Below are positions 33,608-42,656 of a DNA stretch of 64,000 bases, in pieces. This stretch comes from Achromobacter dolens (lineage in GTDB: Bacteria; Pseudomonadota; Gammaproteobacteria; Burkholderiales; Burkholderiaceae_B): assembly GCF_902859745.1 (NCBI RefSeq), contig NZ_CADIJW010000003.1:124001-188000 (forward strand). The letters are read 5' to 3'. The stretch's first letter is position 1. Every line of letters starts with the position of its first letter. Made by a program: the position numbers and the translations under genes. The notes under the pieces are model-generated. The model was not told the origin of the DNA. It worked only from the letters and a program-made list of their open reading frames with translations, and did not search any database.

Positions 33608-34243
33608 GGGCGCACTTGTTGAAATGTGTAATCCACCGGCCTGTCATGGGTGGAAGTCATTTCAATATCAGGACAGATTTGCGCGGCCAGGGTGCGACGG
33701 CATTTTGGCGCCGCGCGCGTATGCCATGACACGGGGTGCGCGGTCAATGGCGAATAGGGGGTGCCGATTTACCCCTAGCACGATATCCCCGGCTATTTCG
33801 GACGCGATCAGTGACCTGAAGTTGCAATAACGATATTTTCCCTGGGGGCGTCCAAAGATACCCACGGAGAATACTCATTGCTTGCAGTTTGATTAAACCA
33901 AGATAAGAAAACGACTTTAAATATATTCTTACAAGACAAAAGGTCTCATTTATTTCCATATGTATGGAAAAAGAGATTATTTCAGGGATTTCCCCACGTT
34001 TATTACGACCGCGGCGACTTATTTCCATAGCATCGAAAACTTTTAGAAAAAAATTTGCTGCCGCCGCAGCCTACGATTCGTTGGCTCGCTGCCCACCGGT
34101 ATGCCCGGGTATCGAGTTGTAATCAAATTTGAATGTGACGTCCACCCAGCCGCCAATATGCGATTCGATTTCGCATGGGTTATTTGGTTCCTGGGTGTCG
34201 ATTTTTTGATGTATTCGACACGACGAAAACAGTGAGGTCCCCC
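33608..34243. other. A+T-rich promoter region of the capsule locus
   Basis: About 640 bases with no supported gene. The stretch 33830-34060 is much richer in A+T than its surroundings. It contains the palindrome at 33953-33970 and a third copy of its half-site at 34022-34029. I looked for a JUMPstart/ops element (GGCGGTAG) and did not find one. Confidence 0.6.
33953..33970. promoter_or_regulatory. Palindromic operator candidate upstream of the capsule locus
   Basis: TTTCCATA-TG-TATGGAAA is a perfect palindrome in the A+T-rich region; the half-site TTTCCATA recurs at 34022-34029. The heptads resemble BvgA sites of Bordetella (TTTCCTA in inverted orientation) but do not match exactly. Confidence 0.45.
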
Positions 34244-35521
34244 GTGGTAAAGAGAATCGCAGTATGCGGCCTTGGATATGTCGGCCTGCCCGTGGCCGTG
34301 GCATTTTCCAGGCGCTTTGATGTCGTCGGCTTTGATGTGGACAAGCGGCGGATCACGAGCCTGAAACAGGGAGAGGACTGGACCGGCGAGATCGAGCGTG
34401 AGGCATTGCTGGCGTCCCCCATGCAGTTCACCGACCAGGTGAGCGAACTGGAAGGCTGCGATTTCTTCGTTGTCGCCGTGCCGACGCCGGTCGATGAAAA
34501 GAATAATCCCGATTTTTCGCTGCTGGTGCGGGCCTGCCGCTCGATCGGCCCCGTGCTGCGGCCCGGATGCATCGTGGTTTTCGAATCCACGGTGCACCCC
34601 GGGGCGACCGAGGAAATCTGCGGACCGGAGCTGGAAAAGGCCTCGGGCCTGCGCTGCGGCGTCGATTTCAAGCTCGGCTACAGCCCCGAGCGGATCAATC
34701 CGGGCGACCGCGAGCACCCGTTGGAGAAGATCGTCAAGATCGTGTCCGGCCAGGACGAGGAATCGCTGGAGATCATCGCCGGCGTCTACGAACAGATTAT
34801 CGATGCGGGCGTGCACCGCGCTTCCTCGATCAAGGTGGCGGAAGCCGCCAAGGTGCTGGAAAACACGCAGCGCGACATCAACATCGCCCTGATGAACGAG
34901 ATGTCCAAGATCTGCGATCTGGTCGGCATCCGCACCGCCGAAGTGCTGGCGGCCGCCGGCACCAAGTGGAATTTCCTCAAGTTCACGCCCGGGCTGGTCG
35001 GCGGCCACTGCATCGGCGTCGACCCCTACTACCTGACGTCCAAGGCGCAGGAACTGGGCTACCACCCCGAAGTCATCCTGTCGGGCCGTCGTATCAACGA
35101 CGGCATGGCCAGCCACGTGGCCTCGCGAGTGGTGCAGACCCTGGCCCGCAATGGCCGCCTGAATGCCGCGACCCGGGTCGGCATCCTGGGCATGACGTTC
35201 AAGGAAAACGTGCCCGACATCCGCAATTCGAAGGTGGTCGACCTGTACCGCGCGCTCGGCGAGTACGGCATCACGCCGGTGGCCTGCGACCCGATGGTCG
35301 ACGTCGAGCAGATGCGGCATGAGTACGGCATCAGCCTGGTCAATCGAGAGGAGTTCCGCGACATGGATGTGCTGATCCTGGCGGTGCCGCACCGCGAAAC
35401 CATGGACACCCTCTGGGAAGACCTGCCGCAACTGGTCAAGGCCGACGGCATGGTCTGCGACCTGAAGTCCGTGCTGGACAGCCGCCGGCTGCCGTCCGGC
35501 CTCTTGTACTGGACGCTCTGA
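34244..35521 (+). CDS. tviB: UDP-N-acetylhexosamine 6-dehydrogenase TviB/WbpO type (capsule)
   Basis: 425 residues. The Rossmann motif GLGYVGLP (residues 8-15) binds NAD, and GGHCIGVDPYYLT carries the catalytic Cys. The overall pattern (FTPGLVGGHCIG, TFKENVPDIRNSKVVDL) closely follows TviB of Salmonella Typhi. It oxidises UDP-GlcNAc or UDP-GalNAc to the uronic acid, the first committed step for Vi antigen (a GalNAcA polymer). The start is a GTG at 34244 with GAGG eight bases upstream; the open frame before it is not family-like. First gene of the capsule operon. Whether it is TviB (GlcNAc) or WbpO (GalNAc) type cannot be settled by eye. Confidence 0.92.
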   Translation: MVKRIAVCGLGYVGLPVAVAFSRRFDVVGFDVDKRRITSLKQGEDWTGEIEREALLASPMQFTDQVSELEGCDFFVVAVPTPVDEKNNPDFSLLVRACRSIGPVLRPGCIVVFESTVHPGATEEICGPELEKASGLRCGVDFKLGYSPERINPGDREHPLEKIVKIVSGQDEESLEIIAGVYEQIIDAGVHRASSIKVAEAAKVLENTQRDINIALMNEMSKICDLVGIRTAEVLAAAGTKWNFLKFTPGLVGGHCIGVDPYYLTSKAQELGYHPEVILSGRRINDGMASHVASRVVQTLARNGRLNAATRVGILGMTFKENVPDIRNSKVVDLYRALGEYGITPVACDPMVDVEQMRHEYGISLVNREEFRDMDVLILAVPHRETMDTLWEDLPQLVKADGMVCDLKSVLDSRRLPSGLLYWTL

Positions 35522-35561
35522 GTCCAGGCCCCCAACCCATCAAACACAGGAGAGGCCCGGA

Positions 35562-38042
35562 ATGACCGCCTTTACCATTGCCCCGATTGGAACCTGCCGC
35601 ATCCACACGCCGTTGCGTGATGCCGTGGGTCGCTATCCGATCAAGCAGCAGCTTGGTCGCAACTACGGTTTCGTGCACACCAGCGCCGAGGCGCTGCAGC
35701 AAGCCCGCTTCATGTTTGGCCAGGCCGAGATTCCCGCCGACGTGCAGCGCGTGATCTTCCGTCCGTCCAACGGCGAGCAGGCCCGGCGCGGCGTGCACAA
35801 GCCGGCCGACCTGTACATGGTCGAACTGTCCTCGCGCAAGCTGCTGACCGTCGACGGCTATCCCATCCAGTCCAACTACCTGGTGCGCTACTTCAGCGAG
35901 TTCTTCGCCGACCGCGCGCGGACCCGCTCGTTCTGGTCCCAGGCCAGCGACGAGCGGCTGGCCGAGCGCCGCGCGTGGCTGGACCAGGATCCGGTCTTCA
36001 AGAGCCTGTCGGCGGACAACCGCGACCTGCTCGCGCGCATCGTCAAGCGTGAACAGACGGATGACGAGATCGCGCAGCAGATGCAGGCGCTGGTCGATCT
36101 GCTGGGCCGCGACAAGGTGGTGTTCGTCACGCACGTCAACGCCATGACGCCCGACAATGTGCCGATCGAGCAGCGGGCGCAGTTGATCGCGGCCGTGACC
36201 GCCAGCGCCCAGCACATCGGCGTGCCTTGCTACGACCCGACCCCGCTGATGAACAAGATCGGCCAGGCGGATGCGCTGGAGGACGGCGGGCTGGACCTGA
36301 CGCACTACACCCCGCTGTTTGCCGAACGCCTGTACACCGAATGGTTCAAGACCTTCGTGCGCCCGCGCATGAGCGCCTCCACGCCGCAGTCCGCCGTGCC
36401 CAAGCTGGGCGCCGAGGAAAGCGTCGAGCGCATCGAGAAGCTCTGGGACGCCGGCGAACTGCGCGAGGCCTCGCGCCGGCTGCGCGACGTGCTGCGCCGT
36501 CATCCGGGCCTGCCCGACCACACGCTGCTGTTCGCGCGCATCCAGGAAGAGCTGGGCGATTACGAAGGCTCGCTGGCATTGCTGGACGGCGCCGATGGCG
36601 CGCTGGCCACCGGCAGCAAGGCCGAGCAGATCCTGATGCGCAACCATTTCAAGCTGGGACGCCACGAGCTTGCGCACTCGCTCGCCGCCGGCCTGCTGGG
36701 CGACGAGATCGAAACGCCGGAAATCGTGCGCATCGCGGCGATCTCCGCCGGCCACCTGGGGTTCGTGGACGAGGCGCTGGGCAACTGGAAGCAATTGTTC
36801 CGCATCTCCTCGCCCCAGGACCCCACCGCCACGGAGGCGGCCGACACCGTGCTGTCGCTGCTGCAGGCGGGCAGCGATATGGACGCCGTCCTGCGCTGGG
36901 TCCATGAAGTGCGCGCCGCCATCCCGTCGCATGGCCGTAGTTTCGCGATGCTGTGGCGCGACCGGCTGATCGCCGGAGACCGCGCCGGCCTGCGCGCGCT
37001 GGCCTTTGAATCGCCCGCGCTCAAGGACGTGGAAGCGCTGGAACTGGTCAAGGAAGCGACCTGGCGCGGTTGCATCATGGCCGCGGCCGCGCTGGCCGTG
37101 TCGTGCAAACTGGCCGACAGCGAACAGGAAGACATTTCCGGCTGGCTGCGCACGCAGTCCGCGGCGTGGGCCGAGGAGGGCACCCAGGCGCTGGAGGAAG
37201 GCCGCCTGCGCGATGCCGCCGAGCGCATCTGCGCGCACCGCCTGCTCAATCCGGACGCCCTGGCCGGCGTGCGCGCGCAGCGCGCCTTTGAACGCGCCAT
37301 GCGTCTGGGCGTGAGGGCCGCGCTGGTGGCGGGCAACCACAAGGAAGTGATCGACCTGACCGACATCGCGCTCGATACCCAGGTCGAGTTCCCCGAGTTG
37401 CACGCCATGCGTGGACGCGCGGCCGACGCGCTGGGCGACAAACAGACCGCCATGCGGCACCTGGAGCAGGCCGCGGCAAACGAATCCGCGCCGTTCAGCA
37501 CGCAATTGCATTTCGCACGGGTGGCGTTCAACGGCGGCTGGTTCGGCGAGGCCATCGACGCCTACAAGATGGTCCTGGCGCATGCCTCGGCGGACCAGAG
37601 CGCCAAGGACGAGGCCGAGCGCCAGCTCGGACGGCTCGGACCGCGCGCCATTCGCGGCGCCCGTGAAATCCTGGCGGCCGGCGATCCCAAGGCCGCCTGG
37701 GACCTGTTGGATCGTGTGGCGCAATCGTGGCCCGGGATGCCGGAGGTCGACCACGAGAAGCGGCGCATCCTGGCCGTGCTGTACGCGGAAGCGCGCGCGC
37801 TGGAGTCGTCCAGCACCACCGAGCGCCTGGCCTTGGGCGAGCGCATCCTGCAACTGGTGCCCGACGATCCCATCGGCCTGCGCCTGGCCGCGGTCGGCGC
37901 CATGCGCCTGCACCGCTTCGAACAGGCCCTGCCTTACTGGCGCGCGCTTCAGGAGCGTTCCGACAACCCTGCCCAGTACGATCACTACATCGAGCGCTGC
38001 CAGGTGTGGATCGACAAGGCCAACCGCAGGAAGGCCGCATGA
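35562..38042 (+). CDS. tviD: Vi polysaccharide O-acetyltransferase-type protein TviD
   Basis: 826 residues, matching TviD of Salmonella (about 830). The N-terminal 260 residues look like an SGNH/GSCFA-type esterase fold: IGTCR at 9-13 in the nucleophile position (GTC instead of GDS), HVN (191-193) as the Asn block and DLTH (245-248) as the D-x-x-H block. The rest is helical, with TPR-like repeats (for example DHTLLFARIQEELGDYEGSLALLDGA). TviD is held to add O-acetyl groups to the Vi polymer. It starts 40 bases after tviB behind AGGAGAGG and overlaps tviE by 4 bases. No signal peptide, so it acts at the cytoplasmic side. Confidence 0.78.
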   Translation: MTAFTIAPIGTCRIHTPLRDAVGRYPIKQQLGRNYGFVHTSAEALQQARFMFGQAEIPADVQRVIFRPSNGEQARRGVHKPADLYMVELSSRKLLTVDGYPIQSNYLVRYFSEFFADRARTRSFWSQASDERLAERRAWLDQDPVFKSLSADNRDLLARIVKREQTDDEIAQQMQALVDLLGRDKVVFVTHVNAMTPDNVPIEQRAQLIAAVTASAQHIGVPCYDPTPLMNKIGQADALEDGGLDLTHYTPLFAERLYTEWFKTFVRPRMSASTPQSAVPKLGAEESVERIEKLWDAGELREASRRLRDVLRRHPGLPDHTLLFARIQEELGDYEGSLALLDGADGALATGSKAEQILMRNHFKLGRHELAHSLAAGLLGDEIETPEIVRIAAISAGHLGFVDEALGNWKQLFRISSPQDPTATEAADTVLSLLQAGSDMDAVLRWVHEVRAAIPSHGRSFAMLWRDRLIAGDRAGLRALAFESPALKDVEALELVKEATWRGCIMAAAALAVSCKLADSEQEDISGWLRTQSAAWAEEGTQALEEGRLRDAAERICAHRLLNPDALAGVRAQRAFERAMRLGVRAALVAGNHKEVIDLTDIALDTQVEFPELHAMRGRAADALGDKQTAMRHLEQAAANESAPFSTQLHFARVAFNGGWFGEAIDAYKMVLAHASADQSAKDEAERQLGRLGPRAIRGAREILAAGDPKAAWDLLDRVAQSWPGMPEVDHEKRRILAVLYAEARALESSSTTERLALGERILQLVPDDPIGLRLAAVGAMRLHRFEQALPYWRALQERSDNPAQYDHYIERCQVWIDKANRRKAA

Positions 38043-40102
38043 ATCCGCCGCTGATTACCGAACGCGAGGAAGCCGCCTCGTCCGAGCTCCAGCAGGTCCA
38101 GGCGCGGCTGGAGGAAATCGTCGCGGCATCGGTGCGGGTCCAGGTCGCGCAGGCGAACCTGGCCGACGCGCAGACGATGGCGCGCGGCCACCTGGCCGAC
38201 CCCAAGGTCCGCTTCCTGCTGCTCAGGTTGAAAGAGGCGGCGGGCCTGAACGAGGGTATGTCCGAACAGTGGGCCACGCTGCTGCGCGAATGTCCCGATG
38301 ACCTGGAGATCGTGCGCTACCGGGCGACCCGCCTGGTCAAGGAGCGCCATGTCGATGAGGCGCTGGCCCTGGTCGAGCGGCACCTGCCGGAGTCCACGGA
38401 CAATCCCTCCAGGCTGTTCGCCCGCGCCAAGCTGTTGAGTGACATCCGCGCGCACGCGCAGTCGGACGAGCTGTTTCGCCGGCTGATCCTGCAGCATACG
38501 GATCGCAACATCCGCGTCGAGTTCGCCAAGCGCCTGCGCAAGCGCGGCCTGCTGGCGGACGCGTTCGAGGTCATCGCGCCCGTGGCCAGGCACCTTGCGC
38601 CTGGCAGCAAGGCGGCGGAACTGGCCAACGGCCTGGCCAGCGACTACGCCTTCTACCAGCGCCTGGAGCCCGAAAGCGCGCTGGCGGGAAAGGACATCAG
38701 GATCGTGTCGATGAAGCACGCCATCCTGCATTTCCGTCATCGGCAGATCCCGGAATATTCTCCGGAGAAGCCGGTTTCGGTCGCCCTGGTGACCGGCAGC
38801 CTGGGCCCGGGCGGCGCCGAGCGCCAATTGACGCGGCTGGCCGGAGAGCTGGCCCGCATGGCGGACGCGCCCGATGCCGGAGCGGCCGATGCGCCGATGA
38901 AGCCGGAAAAGGTCGAAGTGCTGGTCAAGCAGCACACCGAGCCGGCCGGTTCCACCAAGAAGCAGGGACTGGACTTTTTCCTGTCCGTGCTGGTCAAGGC
39001 GCGGATTCCGGTCACGGAAATCAACAAGTTGCCGGCGATCTCGGTGGCTCATCAGTCGGTGCCGGATGGCAGCCTGGGCCGCCTGCTGGAGCAGTTGCCG
39101 CCGCCGGTCCACTACGGCGTGACGCGGCTGGCGCCCGTGCTGCGCGCCAGCACGTTCGACGTGGTGAGCCTGTGGCAGGACGGCACCTGCCTGTTCGGCG
39201 CCCTGGCGGCGCTGCTGGCCGGCGCTCCAACCATTCACCTGGTGTTCCGTGGCTTGCCGCCGAACATCCGCAAGGACCGCTTCCGCGAAGAGTACCCGGA
39301 GCTGTACCAGGCCCTGGCCCAGGTGCCCGGCGTGCATTTCGTCAGCAACAGCCGCAAGGCCGCCGAAGCCTATGCTGAGTGGCTCGGCATCCCCATCGTG
39401 CGCTTCCATGTGCTGTACAACGGCGTGCCGGACCTGACCACCGACGCCGCGCAGGCCGACCAGGAAAAGTGGCGGGCCTTCCAGGAAAGCACGGCCGACG
39501 CCACGGAAACCATCGGCGGCGTATTCCGCCTGGAGCCGGACAAACGCCCTCAGCTTTGGATCAAGCTGGCCGCCATGTACCTGAAACAGCGTCCGCGTGC
39601 GCGCTTTGTCATCGTCGGCGATGGCCGGCTGCACGACAACATCGTGGCGTTGGCGGAAGAACTGCGCGTGATGGATCGACTGCTGCTCGTCGGCCTGTCG
39701 AACCACGTGGGCTACTGGTATTCGCAAATGGACGCCAAGGTCCTGCTGTCGCGCTACGAAGGCCTGCCCAACGTGCTGATCGAAGCCCAGTTGCTGGGGG
39801 TGCCGGTCGTCTCGACGCCGGCCGGCGGCGCGGGCGAGTGCTTCGAGGAAGACCAGACGGGCCACCTGCTGGGCGATGTCGAGCATCCCGACCTGCATGA
39901 GGCTTGCGACAAAGTCGCCTCGATCGTCGATCGGGTGCGCGCCGACGAGAGCCTGAAAGCCCAAAGCCGCAAGCGGGCGCAGACCCTGTTTTCGCTGGAG
40001 GCGATGCTGGCCAAGTTCCTGAGCCTGTGCATGCCGCTCATGCCAGAGTCGGAGAACGACGCGAGCATGGAATTGCCCCCGATGCGTCTCAAACAGGCTT
40101 GA
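38039..40102 (+). CDS. tviE: Vi polysaccharide glycosyltransferase TviE (VipC)
   Basis: 687 residues. The N-terminal 250 residues are helical and TPR-like. The C-terminal part is a GT-B glycosyltransferase of family 4 type: GSLGPGGAERQLTRLA (about 262-277), GGVFRLEPDKRPQLWIKLAA, FVIVGDG, and the E-x7-E motif in SRYEGLPNVLIEAQLLG. In Salmonella, TviE polymerises GalNAcA. The ATG at 38039 overlaps the tviD stop (ATGA), showing coupling and supporting a TviD-TviE complex. Capsule polymerisation takes place at the inner face of the inner membrane. Confidence 0.88.
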   Translation: MNPPLITEREEAASSELQQVQARLEEIVAASVRVQVAQANLADAQTMARGHLADPKVRFLLLRLKEAAGLNEGMSEQWATLLRECPDDLEIVRYRATRLVKERHVDEALALVERHLPESTDNPSRLFARAKLLSDIRAHAQSDELFRRLILQHTDRNIRVEFAKRLRKRGLLADAFEVIAPVARHLAPGSKAAELANGLASDYAFYQRLEPESALAGKDIRIVSMKHAILHFRHRQIPEYSPEKPVSVALVTGSLGPGGAERQLTRLAGELARMADAPDAGAADAPMKPEKVEVLVKQHTEPAGSTKKQGLDFFLSVLVKARIPVTEINKLPAISVAHQSVPDGSLGRLLEQLPPPVHYGVTRLAPVLRASTFDVVSLWQDGTCLFGALAALLAGAPTIHLVFRGLPPNIRKDRFREEYPELYQALAQVPGVHFVSNSRKAAEAYAEWLGIPIVRFHVLYNGVPDLTTDAAQADQEKWRAFQESTADATETIGGVFRLEPDKRPQLWIKLAAMYLKQRPRARFVIVGDGRLHDNIVALAEELRVMDRLLLVGLSNHVGYWYSQMDAKVLLSRYEGLPNVLIEAQLLGVPVVSTPAGGAGECFEEDQTGHLLGDVEHPDLHEACDKVASIVDRVRADESLKAQSRKRAQTLFSLEAMLAKFLSLCMPLMPESENDASMELPPMRLKQA

Positions 40103-40144
40103 GCGTCCGCCAGCCTCATCCTGGTCCTGAAGATAAAGGAAGTT

Positions 40145-41305
40145 ATGCAAATGAACGTCCCGGCGGCGAGCCCGCGCCGCATTGCGGCGCCGGCCCTGCT
40201 GCTGATCACCGTACTCATGCTCAGCGGCTGCCAACTGCCGCGCTCGGGCCCCATGTTGAGCGAGATGACAGGCGCGCACGACGCCAAGGACGTCATCGTG
40301 ATGCCGGCGTCGCGCGAACTCGCGCGCGCGAGCCGGGTGCCCGAGGTGTCCGATTTTCCCGTTCGCTATCGCGACCTGACCGAGGCCGGCTTCGACACCC
40401 TGGTGCCCGGCGATGGCATCAACGTGAAAGTGTGGGAACGCGGCGGACTGGGCGTGTTCGCGGCGGATCCGACGGGGGTGAGCGACCTGGGCAACCAGGA
40501 GCTGGACCGCAATGGCTATGTGTCCTTTCCCATCCTCGGCAAATTCAAGGCGGGCGGCATGACGCTGGGGCAACTGCATGACGCCATCGTGGCGCGGCTG
40601 AGCCGGCTGGTGGCCGGCGCCGATGTCAGCGTGACGCGCGCCACCGACGCGCGCGGGCAGATGGTGACCGTGCAGGGCAACCTGACCAAGCCGGGCATGT
40701 ACCCGATCACGCAGACGTCCCAGCGCCTGAGCAGCGCGCTGGCGCAGGCGGCGCCGGTGCAGACCAATCCCGAGCAGCTCGTCATCAGCCTGCGGCGCGA
40801 CAACAAAGTCGCCTCGGTGCGCCTGTCGGACATTTACCGCAACCAGAACAACGACATCCTGCTGCGCTCGGGCGACGTCATCACCGCGTACGAATCGCGC
40901 GAGTTCCTGACGGTGCTTGGCGCGGCCGGCAACCAGGGCCGCGTGGCCATCAGCAAGCGTAACTACAGCGTGCTGGACGCGCTGGCCGACGCCAAGGGGC
41001 TGGATGACCAGACCGCCGACCCGCGCTCGGTGTTTCTGTTCACGCCGGCGCAGGCAGGCGCCGAGGGCAAGCCGGACCTGTTGCCAGTGGTGTACCAGTT
41101 CGATCTCACGCGTCCGGAACAGGTGGCGCTGGCCCGCGAATTCACGGTGAAGGAAGGCCAGGCGATCTATATCTCCGACGCGCCGTTCACCCAGGTGCAG
41201 AAGGTGCTGTCCGCGTTCCGCGTGACCATGAGCGCCGGCTTCAGCGCCACTCGGGCGATCGACTCCGACTCCGGCTCCGGCGCCTCCAACGGCATCAGCC
41301 AGTAG
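40145..41305 (+). CDS. vexA: Capsule outer-membrane export lipoprotein VexA (Wza/KpsD-like OPX)
   Basis: 386 residues. A lipoprotein signal peptide with lipobox LSGC puts the acylated Cys at about residue 30. A polysaccharide export (PES) domain follows (LVPGDGINVKVWERGGL ... NGYVSFPILGKFKAGGMTLGQL) with SLBB repeats (VTVQGNLTKPGMYPI; EFLTVLGAAGNQGRVAI). Such proteins form the outer-membrane channel for capsule. AAAGGAAG precedes the ATG at 40145. It lies 42 bases after tviE and directly before vexB. Confidence 0.92.
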   Translation: MQMNVPAASPRRIAAPALLLITVLMLSGCQLPRSGPMLSEMTGAHDAKDVIVMPASRELARASRVPEVSDFPVRYRDLTEAGFDTLVPGDGINVKVWERGGLGVFAADPTGVSDLGNQELDRNGYVSFPILGKFKAGGMTLGQLHDAIVARLSRLVAGADVSVTRATDARGQMVTVQGNLTKPGMYPITQTSQRLSSALAQAAPVQTNPEQLVISLRRDNKVASVRLSDIYRNQNNDILLRSGDVITAYESREFLTVLGAAGNQGRVAISKRNYSVLDALADAKGLDDQTADPRSVFLFTPAQAGAEGKPDLLPVVYQFDLTRPEQVALAREFTVKEGQAIYISDAPFTQVQKVLSAFRVTMSAGFSATRAIDSDSGSGASNGISQ

Positions 41306-41306
41306 C

Positions 41307-42653
41307 GTGTCGATGAGCAACGAGGATCGGATCAAGGGTTGGCGTTCGCGGAGAAAGGACAGCAGCTACGCGGTGGGATCGGGCGTCGCCGCCTGGCGCC
41401 TGGACCCGGCCGCGCTGTTCGAGGCCAAGGCGGAGCCGGCTGTGCTGTTCAAGCCCTTGCTGGCGCGTCTGCAGGGCGAGCCGCACGACTCGGTGGCCGC
41501 CCGGCGGGCGGTCTACGAGGCGGTGCAGGCCGAGCTGGACGCGGAGATCGCGCGCGCCGAGGTCGATGAGTCGCTGGCCGATTTTTCACGGCGACGCCTG
41601 CGCATCATCGTGCGCCTGCTGGAGCAGGACATCCGCGCCGGCGTCGAGGTGTTCGCGCCGGGCTATATGCCCGTGCGGCTGGTGGCGGAGGATCGGCGCC
41701 TGGCCCAGGCGCAGGAGCGGCGCGAGCAGCGGCGCAGGCAGGACGAGGCGCGCGAGGCGCGTCGCCGTGCCTCGCGCAACGATATCGCGCTGGAGATGGA
41801 GCTGCCGGCGGGCGAGGCCGGCGACCTGGAGATCCTGCGGGACCGGGTGCGCGGCCTGCATGCCGGGCATCGTCCGCATATCGCCGGCCGCGGCTGGCCA
41901 GGCGGACGCACGCTGTTGGCGCTGTTCGTCTATCAGTTGCATGTGATGCATGGCGAAAGCCGGATCGCGCTGTTGTGGGCGTTCGTGGGCCCGGTGGTGC
42001 TGCTGACGCTGATTTCGTCGCTCTACATCCTGATGGGCACGCACTACATCCTGGGGATGGACGTGCAGACCTTCTCGCTGTTGGGCGCGACGACCTGGAT
42101 CATGTTCCGCCAGATCATCTTCCGCAGCAGCACGGCGTATGTGTCGGCGCGCGGCCTGTTGAACTTCCAGGGCGTGTCGCCCTTGATGTGCGCGCTGGTG
42201 CAGGCGCTGCTGTACGTGTCGGTGTACCTGGTGGTGTTCGTGGTCCTGATCACCGCCGGCCATGCGCTCGATCTCATCACGCTGCCCAAGAGCTGGCCGG
42301 GCTTCATGCTGTACGTGGTGCTGATGGCGTGCTGCGCCGCGGCGATGGGCCTGCTGTTCGGCGCGATCGCGACGTTCTGGCACTTCTTCCTGCGGCTGGC
42401 GCCGGTGATCGAACGCTTCCTGCAGATTTTCTCGGGCGTCTTTTTCGTTTCGGAGCAGTTGCCCGAACAATTGCGGCCCTGGATGCTGTGGCTGCCGTTC
42501 TCGCATGGCATGCAACTGCTGCGCTCGGCCTACTTTGATTCCTATACGTCGCAGGACGCGAGCCTGGGGTACTTCCTGACCAGCCTGGTTTTCCTGATGG
42601 TGGTCGCCCTGGCGGCCGAGCGGCTGGCCCGACCCAACATCCAGCCCATGTGA
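41307..42653 (+). CDS. vexB: Capsule ABC exporter permease VexB with long N-terminal extension
   Basis: 448 residues, versus about 260 for VexB/KpsM. Residues from about 200 to the end form the usual six-helix ABC-2 permease (LLWAFVGPVVLLTLISSLY, SLLGATTWIMFRQIIFRSS, VFFVSEQLPEQLRPWMLWLP). Residues 1-200 are an extra hydrophilic, highly charged domain (for example AQERREQRRRQDEAREARRRASR at 136-158, split here) likely to be helical and cytoplasmic. It lacks Walker motifs. The start is GTG 41307 or ATG 41313; it follows vexA by one base. It should form the inner-membrane channel for the capsule with VexC. Confidence 0.86.
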   Translation: MSMSNEDRIKGWRSRRKDSSYAVGSGVAAWRLDPAALFEAKAEPAVLFKPLLARLQGEPHDSVAARRAVYEAVQAELDAEIARAEVDESLADFSRRRLRIIVRLLEQDIRAGVEVFAPGYMPVRLVAEDRRLAQAQERREQRRRQDEAREARRRASRNDIALEMELPAGEAGDLEILRDRVRGLHAGHRPHIAGRGWPGGRTLLALFVYQLHVMHGESRIALLWAFVGPVVLLTLISSLYILMGTHYILGMDVQTFSLLGATTWIMFRQIIFRSSTAYVSARGLLNFQGVSPLMCALVQALLYVSVYLVVFVVLITAGHALDLITLPKSWPGFMLYVVLMACCAAAMGLLFGAIATFWHFFLRLAPVIERFLQIFSGVFFVSEQLPEQLRPWMLWLPFSHGMQLLRSAYFDSYTSQDASLGYFLTSLVFLMVVALAAERLARPNIQPM

Positions 42654-42656
42654 GGA

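Noticed and set aside
33608-34243. JUMPstart/ops element upstream of the capsule genes
   Set aside because: No GGCGGTAG core was found.
33744-34304. Small minus-strand open frames in the A+T-rich gap before the capsule locus
   Set aside because: No start signals or protein-like pattern; the region is better explained as a promoter.
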